The notes: generated by a model from the letters alone, not told the origin. Positions 13,501 to 29,505 are shown, counted from the first letter of the stretch. The stretch is 64,000 nucleotides of DNA from Trichoplax sp. H2 (GCA_003344405.1 NOWV01000003.1:434001-498000); one strand, 5' to 3'. Translations and numbers: made by a program.

Positions 13501-13854
13501 TTTATTTATACGGAATGTCGGTGTACAGTAGCCACAGCACAGTAGGTAACAGTATACTGTTAATGGAGTTGAGTGTACACCATTTGAAAATAACGACTGT
13601 GTGCACTATTGTCTGGTTCGGGCACAGATGATTGGTTTTATTTGAACCACGCATACTCGTATACGAGAAATTCGAAGGCTGACTGTTTTACTATTCATTT
13701 CTACAGCAGCTGCCACTTTTGCAATCTTCTAAGCAAAACAGTTAGATTACAGTATTCTGTATACTGTACTGCGCAGTTTGACTGCTATCATTGGTACCAT
13801 CTATGTTATGAATCATGGTAATAACTCCTACTTGTATTATTTTTCGTTTACTGA

Positions 13855-14160
13855 CGACGTACTAGTACAGTACAGTACAGTACAGTAAAGTTTTAGAGGT
13901 CTTCAATGACTCTTCATAGTCCAGTCTGCAGAATAGAATGCAAAGATGGACCTACTGTAGACCATGATCAGTGATCGGCATACTGTACAGGTGGGTGGAA
14001 AGTCATTTAAGATTTCTAAGTGTATTATTAGGATATTTTCCACACATTTTTGTTGTAATCATATAGAGTAAAGCTTATCATACTGTACAGTACAGCGATA
14101 AGTTTGGTAATGGACTACTCTACCGTACAGTACTGTACTAGTAGTACGGTACAGTACTAG
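13855..14160. repeat. GTACW clusters
   Basis: Three runs: 13862-13887 (four or more GTACA in a row), about 13980-13990, and 14080-14160, where GTACA, GTACC and GTACT units alternate. The last run interrupts one of two inverted copies of a short repeat (see 14161-14525). Confidence 0.8.
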
Positions 14161-14525
14161 AAAAAATACCTGGACTGGAAACTTTCCTCGGACAGATGGA
14201 CTTTTCTTACTAGATAAGGCCGAAAATGTGGAAAAATAGTTACTCAGTACAGATCTTCCGTGTCTGTTTTCTAAATCACTCGTATTAATTTGAATTTGAA
14301 CAACATTCATGATCTAAAGTTAATGTTTCTAAGCAGAGCTTAGTAACAGGTAATGGTACGCAATCTAATATTACTTAATTTAGAAAAAATCAGTCAATTC
14401 AGAATCGACTGTTAGCATACTAAAGTAATGTCATAATGAAGTCTTTGACACAATTTATTGACCAAATAAGGCTAAGTGTCCGTCCGTCCAAGCGAATTTC
14501 CGGTCCAGGTATTTTATCTACTAGT
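14161..14525. repeat. Imperfect inverted repeat pair, possible degraded MITE
   Basis: The reverse complement of about 14161-14215 and the plus strand of about 14470-14522 share roughly 45 bases at about 80 percent by eye, including gtccaggtatttt. They lie about 300 bases apart, like the terminal inverted repeats of a small dead element. No target-site duplication is obvious. Confidence 0.5.
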
Positions 14526-15219
14526 CCATGGTTTGGTACGACATAGGGAGTACAGTATACAGTACACGAAATATGGGCTATGGCGGCTTCTCGCAGATTG
14601 GCAATCTTTTGGAGTAATTTGCGTTCTGTATCTGATGCTTCGAAATACAGTACTGTCAGTACAAAAGGTGATGTCATATGAGGTTTGCTCTCTCCCTCCT
14701 TAATGCATGAACTAAATGAGCAGTACTTCCCCTCTACCGTTTTAACATTGAATTTTAGTTGCAAATTAGGAGTAAGCGTTGTTACAGCAAATGAAAGTAA
14801 CAATATTATATTATTAATACGAGCAAAAGGCATATTAGAATGATTGTATAATTAGCTGTAAGTAAGCTGTATCTGTCTTTAATCTTTCGTGATTTTACAT
14901 TTTACATGTTGTACTACTCTACCATAATCATGATATTTATTAGTGTTACAGTACTGTATAGCTATTGCCAGTAATTTATAATGAATATATATACGAGTAT
15001 ATATAATCAACATACAGCATACATTACGTTTATCTCCTGCTGGATACCTAGAACGGAAGTCTTAATTTTATTGTACTTCTACTACTATCCGATGTTCGTA
15101 TTCCGCAAAATTATAATTATTTAACTAAGCTAGCGGATGTCTAGGAAAGCAATTTGATTCCTGATTATAAGCGTGCTGTGCCGTACATTCGTTGTACATT
15201 ATCAGTACCGTGTACCTAG

Positions 15220-19482
<4,263 letters not shown>

Positions 19483-19527
19483 TTGTCGCATCTGAAACCA
19501 TTGCGTGTGCTTCACCAGATGCGACAA
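19483..19527 (+). promoter_or_regulatory. Perfect 12 bp hairpin just 3' of the Sec codon
   Basis: Arms ttgtcgcatctg (19483-19494) and cagatgcgacaa (19516-19527) are fully complementary, with a 21-base loop that begins AAACC. The stem starts 6 bases after the TGA and immediately after the TAG. This position matches the Sec redefinition elements known in some selenoprotein mRNAs (for example SELENON). It lacks the obvious ATGA/GA quartet of a SECIS. The function is inferred. Confidence 0.5.
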
Positions 19528-21303
19528 ACTGTTGAACATAAAAGTTCTAAGATTTTAATTGTTTAGATGCAACTATTGAATGTCTAAAAAGTTGTGCTTA
19601 CTTCGACGATAATCATAACGTTAAACGGCTAACTCAATTGACAATCTCTAGTTGTTAAACGAATAATGACTGCAAGAATTATAATTATATTGCCAAAATG
19701 ACGATTTTTTTGTAAATTCTCCTTGAGAATAAATTAAATCTGATGCACGGTAGATTATGTATCGCAATACTGTTATGCTTCGGAAGAATCACATTAACAC
19801 ATTAAGGGCATGTGATTCCTTTAATTGAGCAATGCTTAATCAAATTTTAAAAATAAAATTCAACTAACTTATCAATTTGCAAGACGCAATCGCGTAGTAA
19901 CTATTTTATCTTGTATGATTAATGCATTCCTAATCAGTATGATAACGAAGTTATAACAGTCAGTATTACAGACTTTCCTGTGGATACTGCAGTTATTCTT
20001 TGAGCATGTTAACGTAGTACATGTATATATGCACTTGATACCGTCCTATTATGTGCTTCCGTTATTAATCAATGGTTTCATTCCTACACAGTGCATGTTC
20101 TTACGGTCTTAAAAGAATCTAATTTTTACAGGTCTATTACACATTACCGTAGCTTGTAACTAACTTATAATGATTTTTCAGAAGATTGTAAGAGCGCATA
20201 AGCAATTACTGCAATCTTTATACACCCGAACAGGCGTCACCTGTCAATGTTGACAGCTGTTAAAAGTAGTTACTGATCTGAAAAATAATATTAGTAGGCA
20301 TTAACCTTAGATGTATGTATTTACCAATCTATCAAAGTATGACGGCTTCATAATACAACTTATACAGTACAATATGTAAAATTTCTACTATAGATTTTTC
20401 AATTGCTTAGTTGTTGCTAGAGTACAGTATAAACTTTACACCTTAGTTAAGTATTGTACTCCATATCTATATATACGTACAAGTAGTAATATCATCTTTA
20501 TCATATAGTTACAATTGCTGGGGTAGTATTAGATATCTGGAATTTAAAATGAACGCTAATCTAGAAATTAATATAGGCAGTTTACATATTGATACATCGC
20601 TCAATATTCTTTAAAGGTGTTGACAGCTAATATTCAGATTACATCACCTTCTTAATAGTTATCATAATGATTGTAAATAGTTTATTTACCAATAAACTTA
20701 CAAAGACCTTATATGGTAGATAATCTAAATTAAAAAATCTATTTCAAGATACGCAAATAACGTAAATATATCATAATTACACAAAAAGATATTAAAATCT
20801 CAAAATAAATAAGGTACGTAAAAATAAACATCCTTTTGATAAAATTTTATATAAACTACCAGGAAAACTACCGTATTTAGCAAGAGTTTTCTTCCCTATA
20901 TACACATGTGACAGCAGCTTCGCTAGCGCGCATTTTGAGAAAAAATTTATTTAGAAACAAAGTTTAACTTGATGACCATACTAAAATTTAATAGATTCGA
21001 ATCGTTATGAAGTGTGGGATAATCAATTGACTTACAATTAACTCTGCATGTATGCGAATCTGGGCAGCAGTAATGATGCCGTACTTTAATAGCTAAACTT
21101 GCTATATACAGTAATGGTAATATAGTCTTTAAATGCAAATTCGAAACATTGTAACGGTTTAATGTCAATTAATAGATTGAATTTCATATGTATCAGGGTT
21201 TACATGAAGTTCATATCGTAAATAGCGAATAAGAGTTAATTTAAAGCTATTGTTACTCACTAACTGTAGAAATATTCTCATTAAAGTTTGAGCGCTGAAG
21301 TTC
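19528..21303. other. Tail-to-tail gap, TXNRD2 / KAR5-like
   Basis: Contains the reductase 3' UTR, where a SECIS element must lie if the selenocysteine call is right. I found only a weak candidate near 19935-19990. A minus-strand mini-exon with CCPDSHTCRVN (about 21056-21116) looks faintly granulin-like but has no partner exons. No GTACW array is present. Confidence 0.5.
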
Positions 21304-23657
21304 CTAGTCTTCCTCAGAGAAAAGCTCAATTCTAACCGAAGCTAAACCTTGTGAAGGTTTTATGCTATTCTTCCCCTCCATCTTTGTTAAAGTAGACGAT
21401 CTTGAATATTTTATATCACAATTTTCTTTCTTTGCTGTACTCATTTTATAACCAAACTGCTGACGAAGGTTGTAATGTGTAGGTGAGCGAGTCACTCTCT
21501 CCGGTGTCGCCTATGAATTACAGTTCAGAAAATTTCTTTTATATCGAATAAATCATCATCTGAACGCATATCACTAACCATATCACTTTTATACGTACAG
21601 TATAATAAAATTGAAAGGAAGGGATTTAATGTAAACCAATGTATGCTAGAAAATTTTAAAATCAACTGCTGTCTAAGTAATGGATTACTTTTCCAACCGA
21701 TAGTTCCGCTATCGTAAGCCAAAAATATTATCAGTATACACGAATTGAAAACTACGGACTTACCACATCATCTGATATTTTTTCAGTATGTTTGACTACA
21801 GATTTCGGTTTCGGTATGGTATGTGTTTTCGGACGCGAAATTGCCTTTATTTCAACATCACTTTCACAGTTATCCGAAAGGCCACTATCGCGTAACTTAG
21901 ATGAATGCTTAGTTTTAATTCTAGCTGGATGCGGTTGCCTATTGTTTGTCTGTTCATATAAATGCTTATTGAAAATCTTGGCAGAAGAATTACTAGCATC
22001 TGTGCGAGATAATCTATCTACATCCTTTGCTAGAACTAATTTGTTATCTAGGAGGACTTTTATTTCCATATTTTGCTTGGCAATTTTTTCCAGCAAAGCG
22101 TTGTTAATTTTCGAATAATCGCGATATTTTATATAAGAAATCACAAGGATCGTGAAAGAGATCCCAATGAAGATTCTTCTGCATATCCACGTTGTACTAT
22201 AAATTATTTCCTATAGACGCGAAAGGCAAATAAATATTAGAATCAGAATATAACTGAATGATAAATCGCTACATTGGGTATATATTCCCTTCCTAACCTT
22301 GGCTTTGCTATCCACAGGCACAGAACTGTGTAAAATCGCCCCGAGTAATCGTTCAAATATTACATTAATAGTTAAAACTATAAACAACCAAATTCTTGCA
22401 TTAGCAGTGGACGGAGTAGTAGTAAGTAAATACGCTAATAAGATACTGATTACATAATAAACGCCAGTATAGATGGTAGAAAATTCTCCAAGAAGTAGCA
22501 TTTGGAGCGAAGTTAAGTACTGTAAGTTATTTCCAATTCTAGAAAACGCTCCTTGAATTATACGATAATTCTCTTGGGCGATATTGTTAGTCTTTGCCAA
22601 TGTATTTGTCATGTCTTCACTAGAATTTCTTATCGATTCTTTTAGAATTCTTTCATTTTGAATTATTAACCTTTGATTCTCTAGGGAATTATTTTGCTTT
22701 TGTAATACCTATAAAAACATTAAAATAGGTATAGCAAGTATTTTATTAAATCAGTCGATGATTAACTGTGGCGAATCTGATTTTTAAATAGCCAAAGTAT
22801 TTCAGTACATAAAATATTATAAAAATTGTTCTTCATGCTAAAATCGGATCAACATTGATCCCCGAAATCTTTTATAGCCGTGTTCATTAGAAATAAAAAT
22901 AATAACGTTTGAGTGTATCAACAATTGTAATTATGAGTATAGAACTGTTGACTAATTGAGCAATAATGATCACATTATACATGTTTGCATGCAGAATACT
23001 GCTTCAGTTTACTACAGCACTTTTCGAGTCATCAGACTCCTCACCGATCATTCGTCAATCGAATAATACGCTTAATCTATCATAAATATACAGAAGTTTA
23101 TTTGTGTGGCTAACCTCTTCATGGTATCGTAAGGACTGCTTCAATTTCATAGCTGTTTCAATGGAAGAAACCGATAGCTGATTGATAATTAATTCAGTAT
23201 CTTCTTGCCATCTCTGATTTCTGATGAAAAAACAGATACTAATTGCATTTGTGAAGAATTCAGTGTAGATGATAAAGTCCGCTTTATCCATGGCACGGGT
23301 GCATTCTTCGATAGATTGATTGTCGGAGCACGGGAATGTCGGATGCCCAGATCGAGCTAGATGGCAATTAGTCAGAGCAATAGCTAACCTTGATTGGTCG
23401 ACTGAAGAAAGATGCTTACAACCACTGTGAAATTGCATCAAGGCTTTATTCCAACATTGCGATGTTTCGCTCCACTTCTGTAAGCGATTAAGGTGTTTCT
23501 GTCCATGGCTGATACTTTCACTAGATACAATTTCGAAGGCTGGCTGTTCATATTTTTTACTCGTAAAATCTGAATTACAAGTAAGTGACAATCCAAGCAA
23601 AATAGTAGCACCTAAAATTACTCTATAACTGTGATAGAGTCTCCCGGCAAGTTCCAT
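21304..23657 (-). CDS. KAR5/GEX1/Brambleberry nuclear envelope fusion protein
   Basis: This family acts at the nuclear envelope in nuclear fusion: yeast Kar5, plant GEX1, fish Brambleberry. Exon 1 (23657-23055) starts with a signal peptide (YRVILGATILLGLSLTC). It then carries the family's cysteine-rich block: CWNKALMQFHSGCKHLS, RLAIALTNCHLARSGHP, FPC, SIEECTRAMD, YTEFFTNAISICFFIRNQRW and QEDTE. The region 22700-22211 has a coiled coil and two hydrophobic segments (STIYTGVYYVISILLAYLL, RIWLFIVLTINVIFERLL), as in the family. The exon at 22144-21752 is a basic C-terminal tail, and the last exon (to 21304) has TPERVTRSPTHYNLRQQ. Length and order of parts agree with the family. It is divergent from GNB1L and convergent with TXNRD2. 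Confidence 0.9.
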
Positions 23658-24014
23658 CGTTGTACGTATTAATTAAGAGGGTTCATAAAAGTTAAGAGCG
23701 AAGTTGTCGCGCAGCATATACGAAGAAGAATAAATAATGTGATATAATCAAAACTAATGCCTTAATGAAAGAATTATGTACAGTACAGTACAAATAGTGT
23801 ATGACCATGCACTGTATCTTTCCCGTAGTAAACGTATGGCACAAAGTCGGATTTAAGTGTAAGTAATTGAAGATATTTGTACAAAATTTCGAAGTGGAAA
23901 AGAATAAAGTTGTAAAAAGCTAATCATGTTTATGACAGCAACTGTACAGTACAGTACGTTAACTACAATTTGTGCCCTAATCAAGGATTTTTTCTTAGAC
24001 GTCCCAGAATGTCC

Positions 24015-24112
24015 TGGCTAATACGTAGGATTTTTGTGAAAGTGTACGCATGAAAATTTTTCTTTCTTTAATAAATTTTATACTAAACGAAAGAAAATGA
24101 GTTGATTTACAA
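24015..24112 (+). repeat. Dispersed repeat, copy 2
   Basis: Partner of 13401-13500. The match is clearest from the ctttctttaataaatttta at about 24062 to gaaaatgagttga, and is weaker but still alignable upstream (ggctaat, ggatttttgtgaaag). Confidence 0.75.
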
Positions 24113-24194
24113 GGATCTGTCGTCAAAATTTCTGTATAACGTTTAATTTTTTCATAATTTAAGTTTAAAGATAAACCGTTATTTCGAAAACTAC

Positions 24195-24312
24195 AGTACG
24201 CAGTATAGTAAACAGTGATGGTACTGTACAGTACAGTACAGTACTGTATAAACTAGTGTACAGTACAGTACTGTATGTTTATTTACACTATTATACTGTA
24301 CTGTACAGATTA
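24195..24312. repeat. GTACW cluster
   Basis: Runs such as ctgtacagtacagtacagta with flipped units nearby, interrupted by short AT-rich DNA. It lies in the KAR5-like/GNB1L divergent gap. Confidence 0.85.
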
Positions 24313-24527
24313 TTTACTCTACAGGATAATAATAAAAATGATTTTAAATGAATCAAATTTGAGAAATTAATTTTTTAAAATAGCGCTTACATTGCTGTCG
24401 AATTTTGATTGGCCTGTGATTTGTACGGAAGACAGTACAGACGCCAACCAAGTCGAATCGAACCTGTTGAATTTACTGTACTGTACAGTACTATAGTTAT
24501 ATAATAAGTCTATAATAATAAGTGTAT

Positions 24528-24663
24528 CCAGGGACTACTCAATCAAAATTGTACCCCGTTGCATAAAAATTGTCACTCATACTCTATAAAGATGACAGCT
24601 CTTTCTAGAGTATGGGTGACAATTTTTATGCAACGGGTACAATTTTGATTGAGTAGTCCCTGG
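24528..24663. mobile_element. 136 bp near-perfect foldback (MITE-like) element
   Basis: The two ends, each about 58 bases, are reverse complements with very few differences, starting CCAGGGACTACTCAATC and ending in its complement. The loop is about 20 bases. There is no coding capacity, so any mobility would be non-autonomous. Ends of the CAGGG type recall hAT elements. Flanks gtgtat and tgtaaa share TGTA but no clean 8 bp duplication, so the superfamily is unproven. The high arm identity suggests a recent origin. Confidence 0.8.
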
Positions 24664-24697
24664 TGTAAAGCTACAGTGTCATGGTCTATGGACTAGT

Positions 24698-24770
24698 GTA
24701 CTGTACTGTACTGTACTGTACAGTACAGTACAGTACATACAGTGTATACTGTACGGTGTACAATACTGAA
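24698..24770. repeat. GTACW cluster with a 36 bp perfect palindrome
   Basis: Four GTACT units run straight into GTACA units around a central TGTACA (24717-24722). Positions 24702-24737 form a perfect palindrome with no loop. It lies less than 50 bp upstream of the GNB1L start codon region. Confidence 0.85.
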
Positions 24771-24816
24771 TTCAGATTACTGACACGGTGCACTACCAGG
24801 GGAGGTTTCGTAGAAC

Positions 24817-26914
24817 ATGGAAGGTGCTAAAGGTAGCGACAAGCCGCGATCTCCAGATCCAATTTATGTACTTCGCAGTATTAAATCACCTGTAACAGAT
24901 TTAAATATAGCTCTTTTAAGCAACATGCAGGTTATTTTTTGTGGGTACTGTATACGTATCCATGCTCGATAAGTTTAAGTTTTAAGTTTATAACAACAAT
25001 CATGTTGAATCATTACAGCAGAAATAAGCTATAAGCAATCCTTTATAGTATTGAACACTGTACTGTATACTGAGTAACCCATAGCTATAAAATGGCATTT
25101 TTATTCATACTTACAGTCGTTTCGATGGTCAAATAGAACTATGGAACTTGGAAAGCAAGCGCGTTATGTCGTCTATCGATGGGCATGGATGTTCTTCGGT
25201 TAATGCTATTGGATATCTATACGCTGAATATTTTTATAGGTACAGTACTACCGTACACTATAAACAACGTACATATCCACAATATTTCCTACATCTGTAA
25301 CATTTTTTAATATACTGAACACGTCAGTCATGGAAGGGATGGTAAAGTTAATGTTTGGAATTTATGCGGCGGCGGAATCGATAAGGTATCTTCATTTGCG
25401 TCCGAACTGACTAATTTCTGCAAGGCCTCTACTTTCTCTGATGGTATGTAAAATATTGTAAACGTTATTATACTATATCTGGCACTAGTTGCTTTTTAGC
25501 TATTACGTTATGATATAGCTTGTGATCTTACAAGTGGATTTATCTTAGATAATCTTAACATCATCAAGAGCTGTTGCAATGAAATTAAGAATTGGATTGC
25601 ACTGCCAGGTCCTGATTCTGAGGTAGTCTTGCTTTATTACACTACTCGTATTCTTGTATGTATATTGTGCTATCAATTACAAGAGTGTATGAGCCTGCTT
25701 TAATTCATGTGAACCAGATTACTATCAAAAATATTTGGAATGGTGAAAATGTGCATAAATTAAATATATCAAATGATGGTGGGCTTGGTAAGTAAATTAA
25801 CACCAGAATTGCTATACTCTAATAAATATTAATGTTTCATTTGCTTAAAGTATATAAACATTATATCGTCGCGTGCTGTATATGCAGTATGATATAATCA
25901 GACAGAGGGTTAAGAACCGTACGATGGTAAGTTCAGCTAATAATTACTACTGATTCTACTATACTATAATATCAAGGCATGTGCATGTACAGTAAATGCA
26001 TAGTAAACGAGCATTATGGTAGACCGTATATCATGGCCGGATACGAATGTGGAGACATAATTCTCTGGGATGTCGCTGAGCGTAAACCATTATGTCAAAA
26101 TAAGTGCTTTAATGAACCGGGTTAGTGACGCTACTGCTGCTACTTTTCAATATCGGTTCATTTAACTTCATGTTTAATTTGAATGAATTATCATTGCAAG
26201 AGAAAAAATTAACAGAGTAGTTTACTTCTTATTCAGTAACTTGTTTAGATTTAACTTCAACATATGCACACGGCTTGGTTGGATCGGTAGAAAGAGCAAT
26301 TACAACCGTGGAAATAAATAACATGGTTCAGTGTTGTCTATTTATTAATGAAATTTCTTAATAGTATACACTACAAAAACTTACAACGCTAAAAATGATT
26401 TGCAAGCGTTAGTGACTAAGATACTTATTTCTATACTACCTCAATAATAATTATAATAGGAAACCTTAGATGTTAAGCGTTCCGCAATTACCATAAAAAA
26501 TAGTGGTCTAAATGACATAAAAATTCGACCTGATAATAAACTGGTTGCAACTGCTGGCTGGGATGGAAGGTAATATTTATCAACTGTATCTTGGTTATTT
26601 ATAAGTAGTTGCGTTATCGTTTGCTTTAAATACTTCGATCGCATTCCGTTTTAAAAGTGTCCATAAACTAAGCATCTCTCAATTATAATTATTTAATGTA
26701 CACTCATTAATTTTTTCGGTACATATATGTTTCATGGCGAGGTAGGATTCGTTTATTTAGTATGAAATCATTGAAAGCACTTGCAGTTTTAACCTACCAC
26801 ACGGAAAGCATATCAAAGCTCGCTTTTTCCTACAATAACGCCATTGGATCGAAGCAGTTGCTAGTAGCTGGTTCAAGAGATGGCAGAATCAGTTTATGGT
26901 CAATTTATAATTGA
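24817..26914 (+). CDS. GNB1L: GNB1L, WD40 beta-propeller protein
   Basis: G-protein beta-like protein 1 (yeast ASA1 family), a WD40 propeller linked to PIKK maturation with the TTT complex. It starts MEGAKGSDKPRSPDPIYVLR, the PDPxxVLR head typical of the family. Short exons then give FDGQIELWNLESKRVMS with DGHG, SHGRDGKVNVWNLCGGG, and from about 26030 AGYECGDIILWDVAERKPLC. Near 26500 comes DIKIRPDNKLVATAGWDGR, then IRLF, and it ends LLVAGSRDGRISLWSIYN with the stop at 26912-26914. The number of GRxxLW and TAGWD-type blades agrees with human GNB1L. It has about eight introns of 60-250 bases and is convergent with HSCB. Confidence 0.92.
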
Positions 26915-27412
26915 TATACTGTAGGTACTTCTCATCAATCGCATGCTAGCTGCCAAATTTATATCTAACACTACTGCCTTGTTTGGTTCCTTTCATGCTA
27001 ACTCGGTTTTGTCCATTGAATGTAAATTATACTATGAATTACGTTTATAATATACAAGATATGTCCACTGTACATTCACTACTTTCTTATCTACAGTATA
27101 ATTCAGAAGCCAACGAGCAAGTTTTTTTCCGTGTGAAGTTCTATTATTTATTTGTGCATTTAATAGCTGCAGTAATATACGTACATATCACGGGTTTTAA
27201 TGACGTATTTTACGCACTAAAGTAGTGGTAAGTAGTACAATGTAATTCGAAAATTTTCGCAATAAAATACTAGAAAACAGTCTGCCATTAATTCTTGTGA
27301 ATGAGGAACGGGCTATGTGATTCTGTTCATTAAAATATATAGTTATCTAACATAATTCTGAATCCACAATACATTAAAATAATAAATCTTCACGCACACA
27401 AGGGTTGGCGTT
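26915..27412. other. Tail-to-tail gap, GNB1L / HSCB
   Basis: About 500 bases, probably overlapping 3' UTRs. The plus ORF 26983-27225 is open but unlike any family I know. There are no GTACW arrays. Confidence 0.5.
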
Positions 27413-28932
27413 CATGAAGAATTAGCGGGCAATGATAGTCGCTTCTCTTTAAGTGATTCTACAATATTGAAAAAATATCTCATTTTCACCATAGCATCAC
27501 GAGCAGCTAATAAATTATCTAAAGTTGGATAAATGCAAAGAAGAAATGCAGCATTAGAAATAGAAACAAATAATATCCTTATCACTATATTTTAGAGACA
27601 TATCTACTTTTCACTGTTCATTTATCTTACGATCGCGAAAGCTGCTAGCACTCTTTTTGATGCAATCCTGTAATTTTCCTATGTGCACATGAAAAATGAG
27701 CAGTTAATCCGCTACATAAGTGATATAACTACTGCGTACTTAAACCATATATCGTTGTTACGCCAATTACCTTGTACTTCATCTTCGATCTCGTCCAATA
27801 GTTTTACATCCTCACAATTTAATACCCTTTCATTGAGATCTAATATCACTGATAAGAATCCTACATCAGCAGTTACGTCCCTTTCTTCTAAACTAATACC
27901 TTCGAGTTCTAGCTGTAGTAATAGCGGTTGACAGCTGTTAATGCTCAACAAAGTAAATTGAAAGGCTTTACAAACGCCCCTACCATGTAAATACCGCGGC
28001 TTAACGGATGAGTTAATGTTTCGTAGGCTTCATTAATCAAAGCAGATTGTTGAGCCGAATAATCCTTTTCTTTCTTAGCAACAAAAAGATTGCAAGTTAT
28101 CTACTATCATCGTGTATTACGGAGACAGAATCAATCTGTTTATCGCATTCAATTTAATTTGATTTGACGACGTTAAGATTCTGTGATTATAATATGAAAT
28201 TACGAAGTATCCCACTCTATTCTGAACTTTTACTTGAAAAATATAATCATTACAATGACTAATTTACGTACATCGTACCTGAGATTTCTTAATAAACTTA
28301 TCAGGATGCAACTCTGCTTGCAACTGTAAGAATGATTGCTTCAATTTTCTTAGATCCATGTCATATCTTAATTTGCTACAACGAATACTTTCATGTTAAT
28401 ACGTTATTAAAATATCACTGATTTAAACTAGAAGAACAGTATAATAGTGAAATTTATAGTTATAATAATACAGAAACATGGATTATATATATTAAGCGGT
28501 AGTACATAACTATACTACCATTTTTACAGGGAACTGATTATAACTATGATATTAACTAGTACGACAACAAACACAATGATAAATACTATATGCATACCTA
28601 TCAAAATAGCGAAAAAAAGTTACAGCGGTATTAGGGGGTTGAATCGCTACACAAGAATTGCAAAAAAAAATATCCTTTTGATCGATTTCTGATTGACAAC
28701 TCCAGCAGGTCTTAACATTTGTTGAAAAATATGTTTGTTGTGCAATCGTTGTGTTTTTGAAGCTGAAATTAATTCGGTCTGCATTTCTCAGACCGGAAAA
28801 AGAAAGGTATCGTAATAATTTCGATTGTTGAAAACGTAGTATAGTGTTACTTTGTATGCCTATCAATTGATTGCTAATAGTAGAAATTGTTAAAGACATA
28901 GGATAGCGAAATAAAGCGAACCGAAACGTCAT
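27413..28932 (-). CDS. HSCB: HSCB, mitochondrial iron-sulphur cluster J-domain co-chaperone
   Basis: Delivers ISCU scaffold to HSPA9 in Fe-S cluster biogenesis. Exon 1 (28932 to about 28590) has a basic, hydroxylated, acid-free N-terminus (a likely mitochondrial presequence). It then shows the animal-type zinc knuckle CWSCQ ... FFCNSCVAIQPPNTAVTFF. Exon 2 (about 28370-28280) has the J domain: LRKLKQSFLQLQAELHPDKF, including the essential HPD. The next exon (about 28095-27990) gives ALINEAYETLTHPLSRGIYM. The following one (about 27951-27770) gives LEGISLEERDV and FLSVILDLNERV, and the last gives ARDAMVKMRYFFNIVESLKE. This order matches human HSCB throughout. The first 150 bases of exon 1 recur at 30053-30202 beyond a gap. 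Confidence 0.93.
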
Positions 28933-28979
28933 CGTATAACCAACCGTAGGCGAAAGTGAGCATCAATTATAATTAATTA

Positions 28980-29475
28980 TTATACTGTACGTACTGTATT
29001 AGTATACTGTATATATATTACTGTGAACGTACAGGATAACCGACAAGATGGTGAACGTATAGGCTGACCGGTGATATTATACGATTACCGGCTTCTTACA
29101 CTAAGCGTCACATACTGCACAGTATACATGTATACAGTACTGTATGTCATATACTGTACTGTATATAACATACAGTACAGTACTGTACGGTGCAGTGACA
29201 TTGTTATCAACTTTCATTGCCTAAATTAATAGTACAGTACAGTACTAGTGTACTTTTTCACTACTGCTTTGCAAAGCACCAGTGCTGAATGTACAGAATG
29301 TACGGTACACTGTACTGTTCACTGTAGACTGTACAGTACAGTACAGTCTACAGTACTTTTTACAATACAGTATACTGTACTGTACTGTAAATACTGTAAA
29401 TCTACGCACTCCTGTACTGTATTTCCGTTCCGTTCAGCGATACAGTGTACAGTACTGTACTATACTCGGTAGCCA
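28980..29475. repeat. GTACW cluster (copy A)
   Basis: Many GTACA/GTACT runs upstream of HSCB, with mixed orientations. A roughly 100-base part (about 29120-29240) is absent from copy B at 30370-30410. Confidence 0.85.
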
Positions 29476-29505
29476 GACCTGGATACACTTGCGTACTGTA
29501 GTACA

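Larger units (their letters stand above)
12808..15219. other. 2.4 kb repeat-rich gap before the thioredoxin reductase
   Basis: Holds several GTACW clusters, a dispersed 100 bp repeat (13401-13500) and a pair of inverted 45 bp copies (14161-14525). ORFs at 13068, 13609, 14059 and 14420 are open by chance or partly built from repeat; none matches a known family. The far end should hold the reductase promoter and first exon. Confidence 0.55.
23658..24816. promoter_or_regulatory. Divergent promoter gap, KAR5-like / GNB1L
   Basis: This 1.16 kb gap lies between two start codons. It holds GTACW clusters at about 23778-23800, 23940-23960, 24195-24312, 24475-24492 and 24698-24770, the second dispersed-repeat copy (24015-24112) and a foldback element (24528-24663). 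Core promoter motifs cannot be assigned. Confidence 0.5.

Noticed and set aside
14420-14833. 137-residue minus ORF with a signal-peptide-like start
   Set aside because: The second half overlaps the inverted repeat and GTAC units, no family match and no partner exon; kept only as a remote possibility.
19663-19706. ATGA...TGAC as a SECIS
   Set aside because: The bases between the two motifs cannot form a continuous helix next to the quartet.
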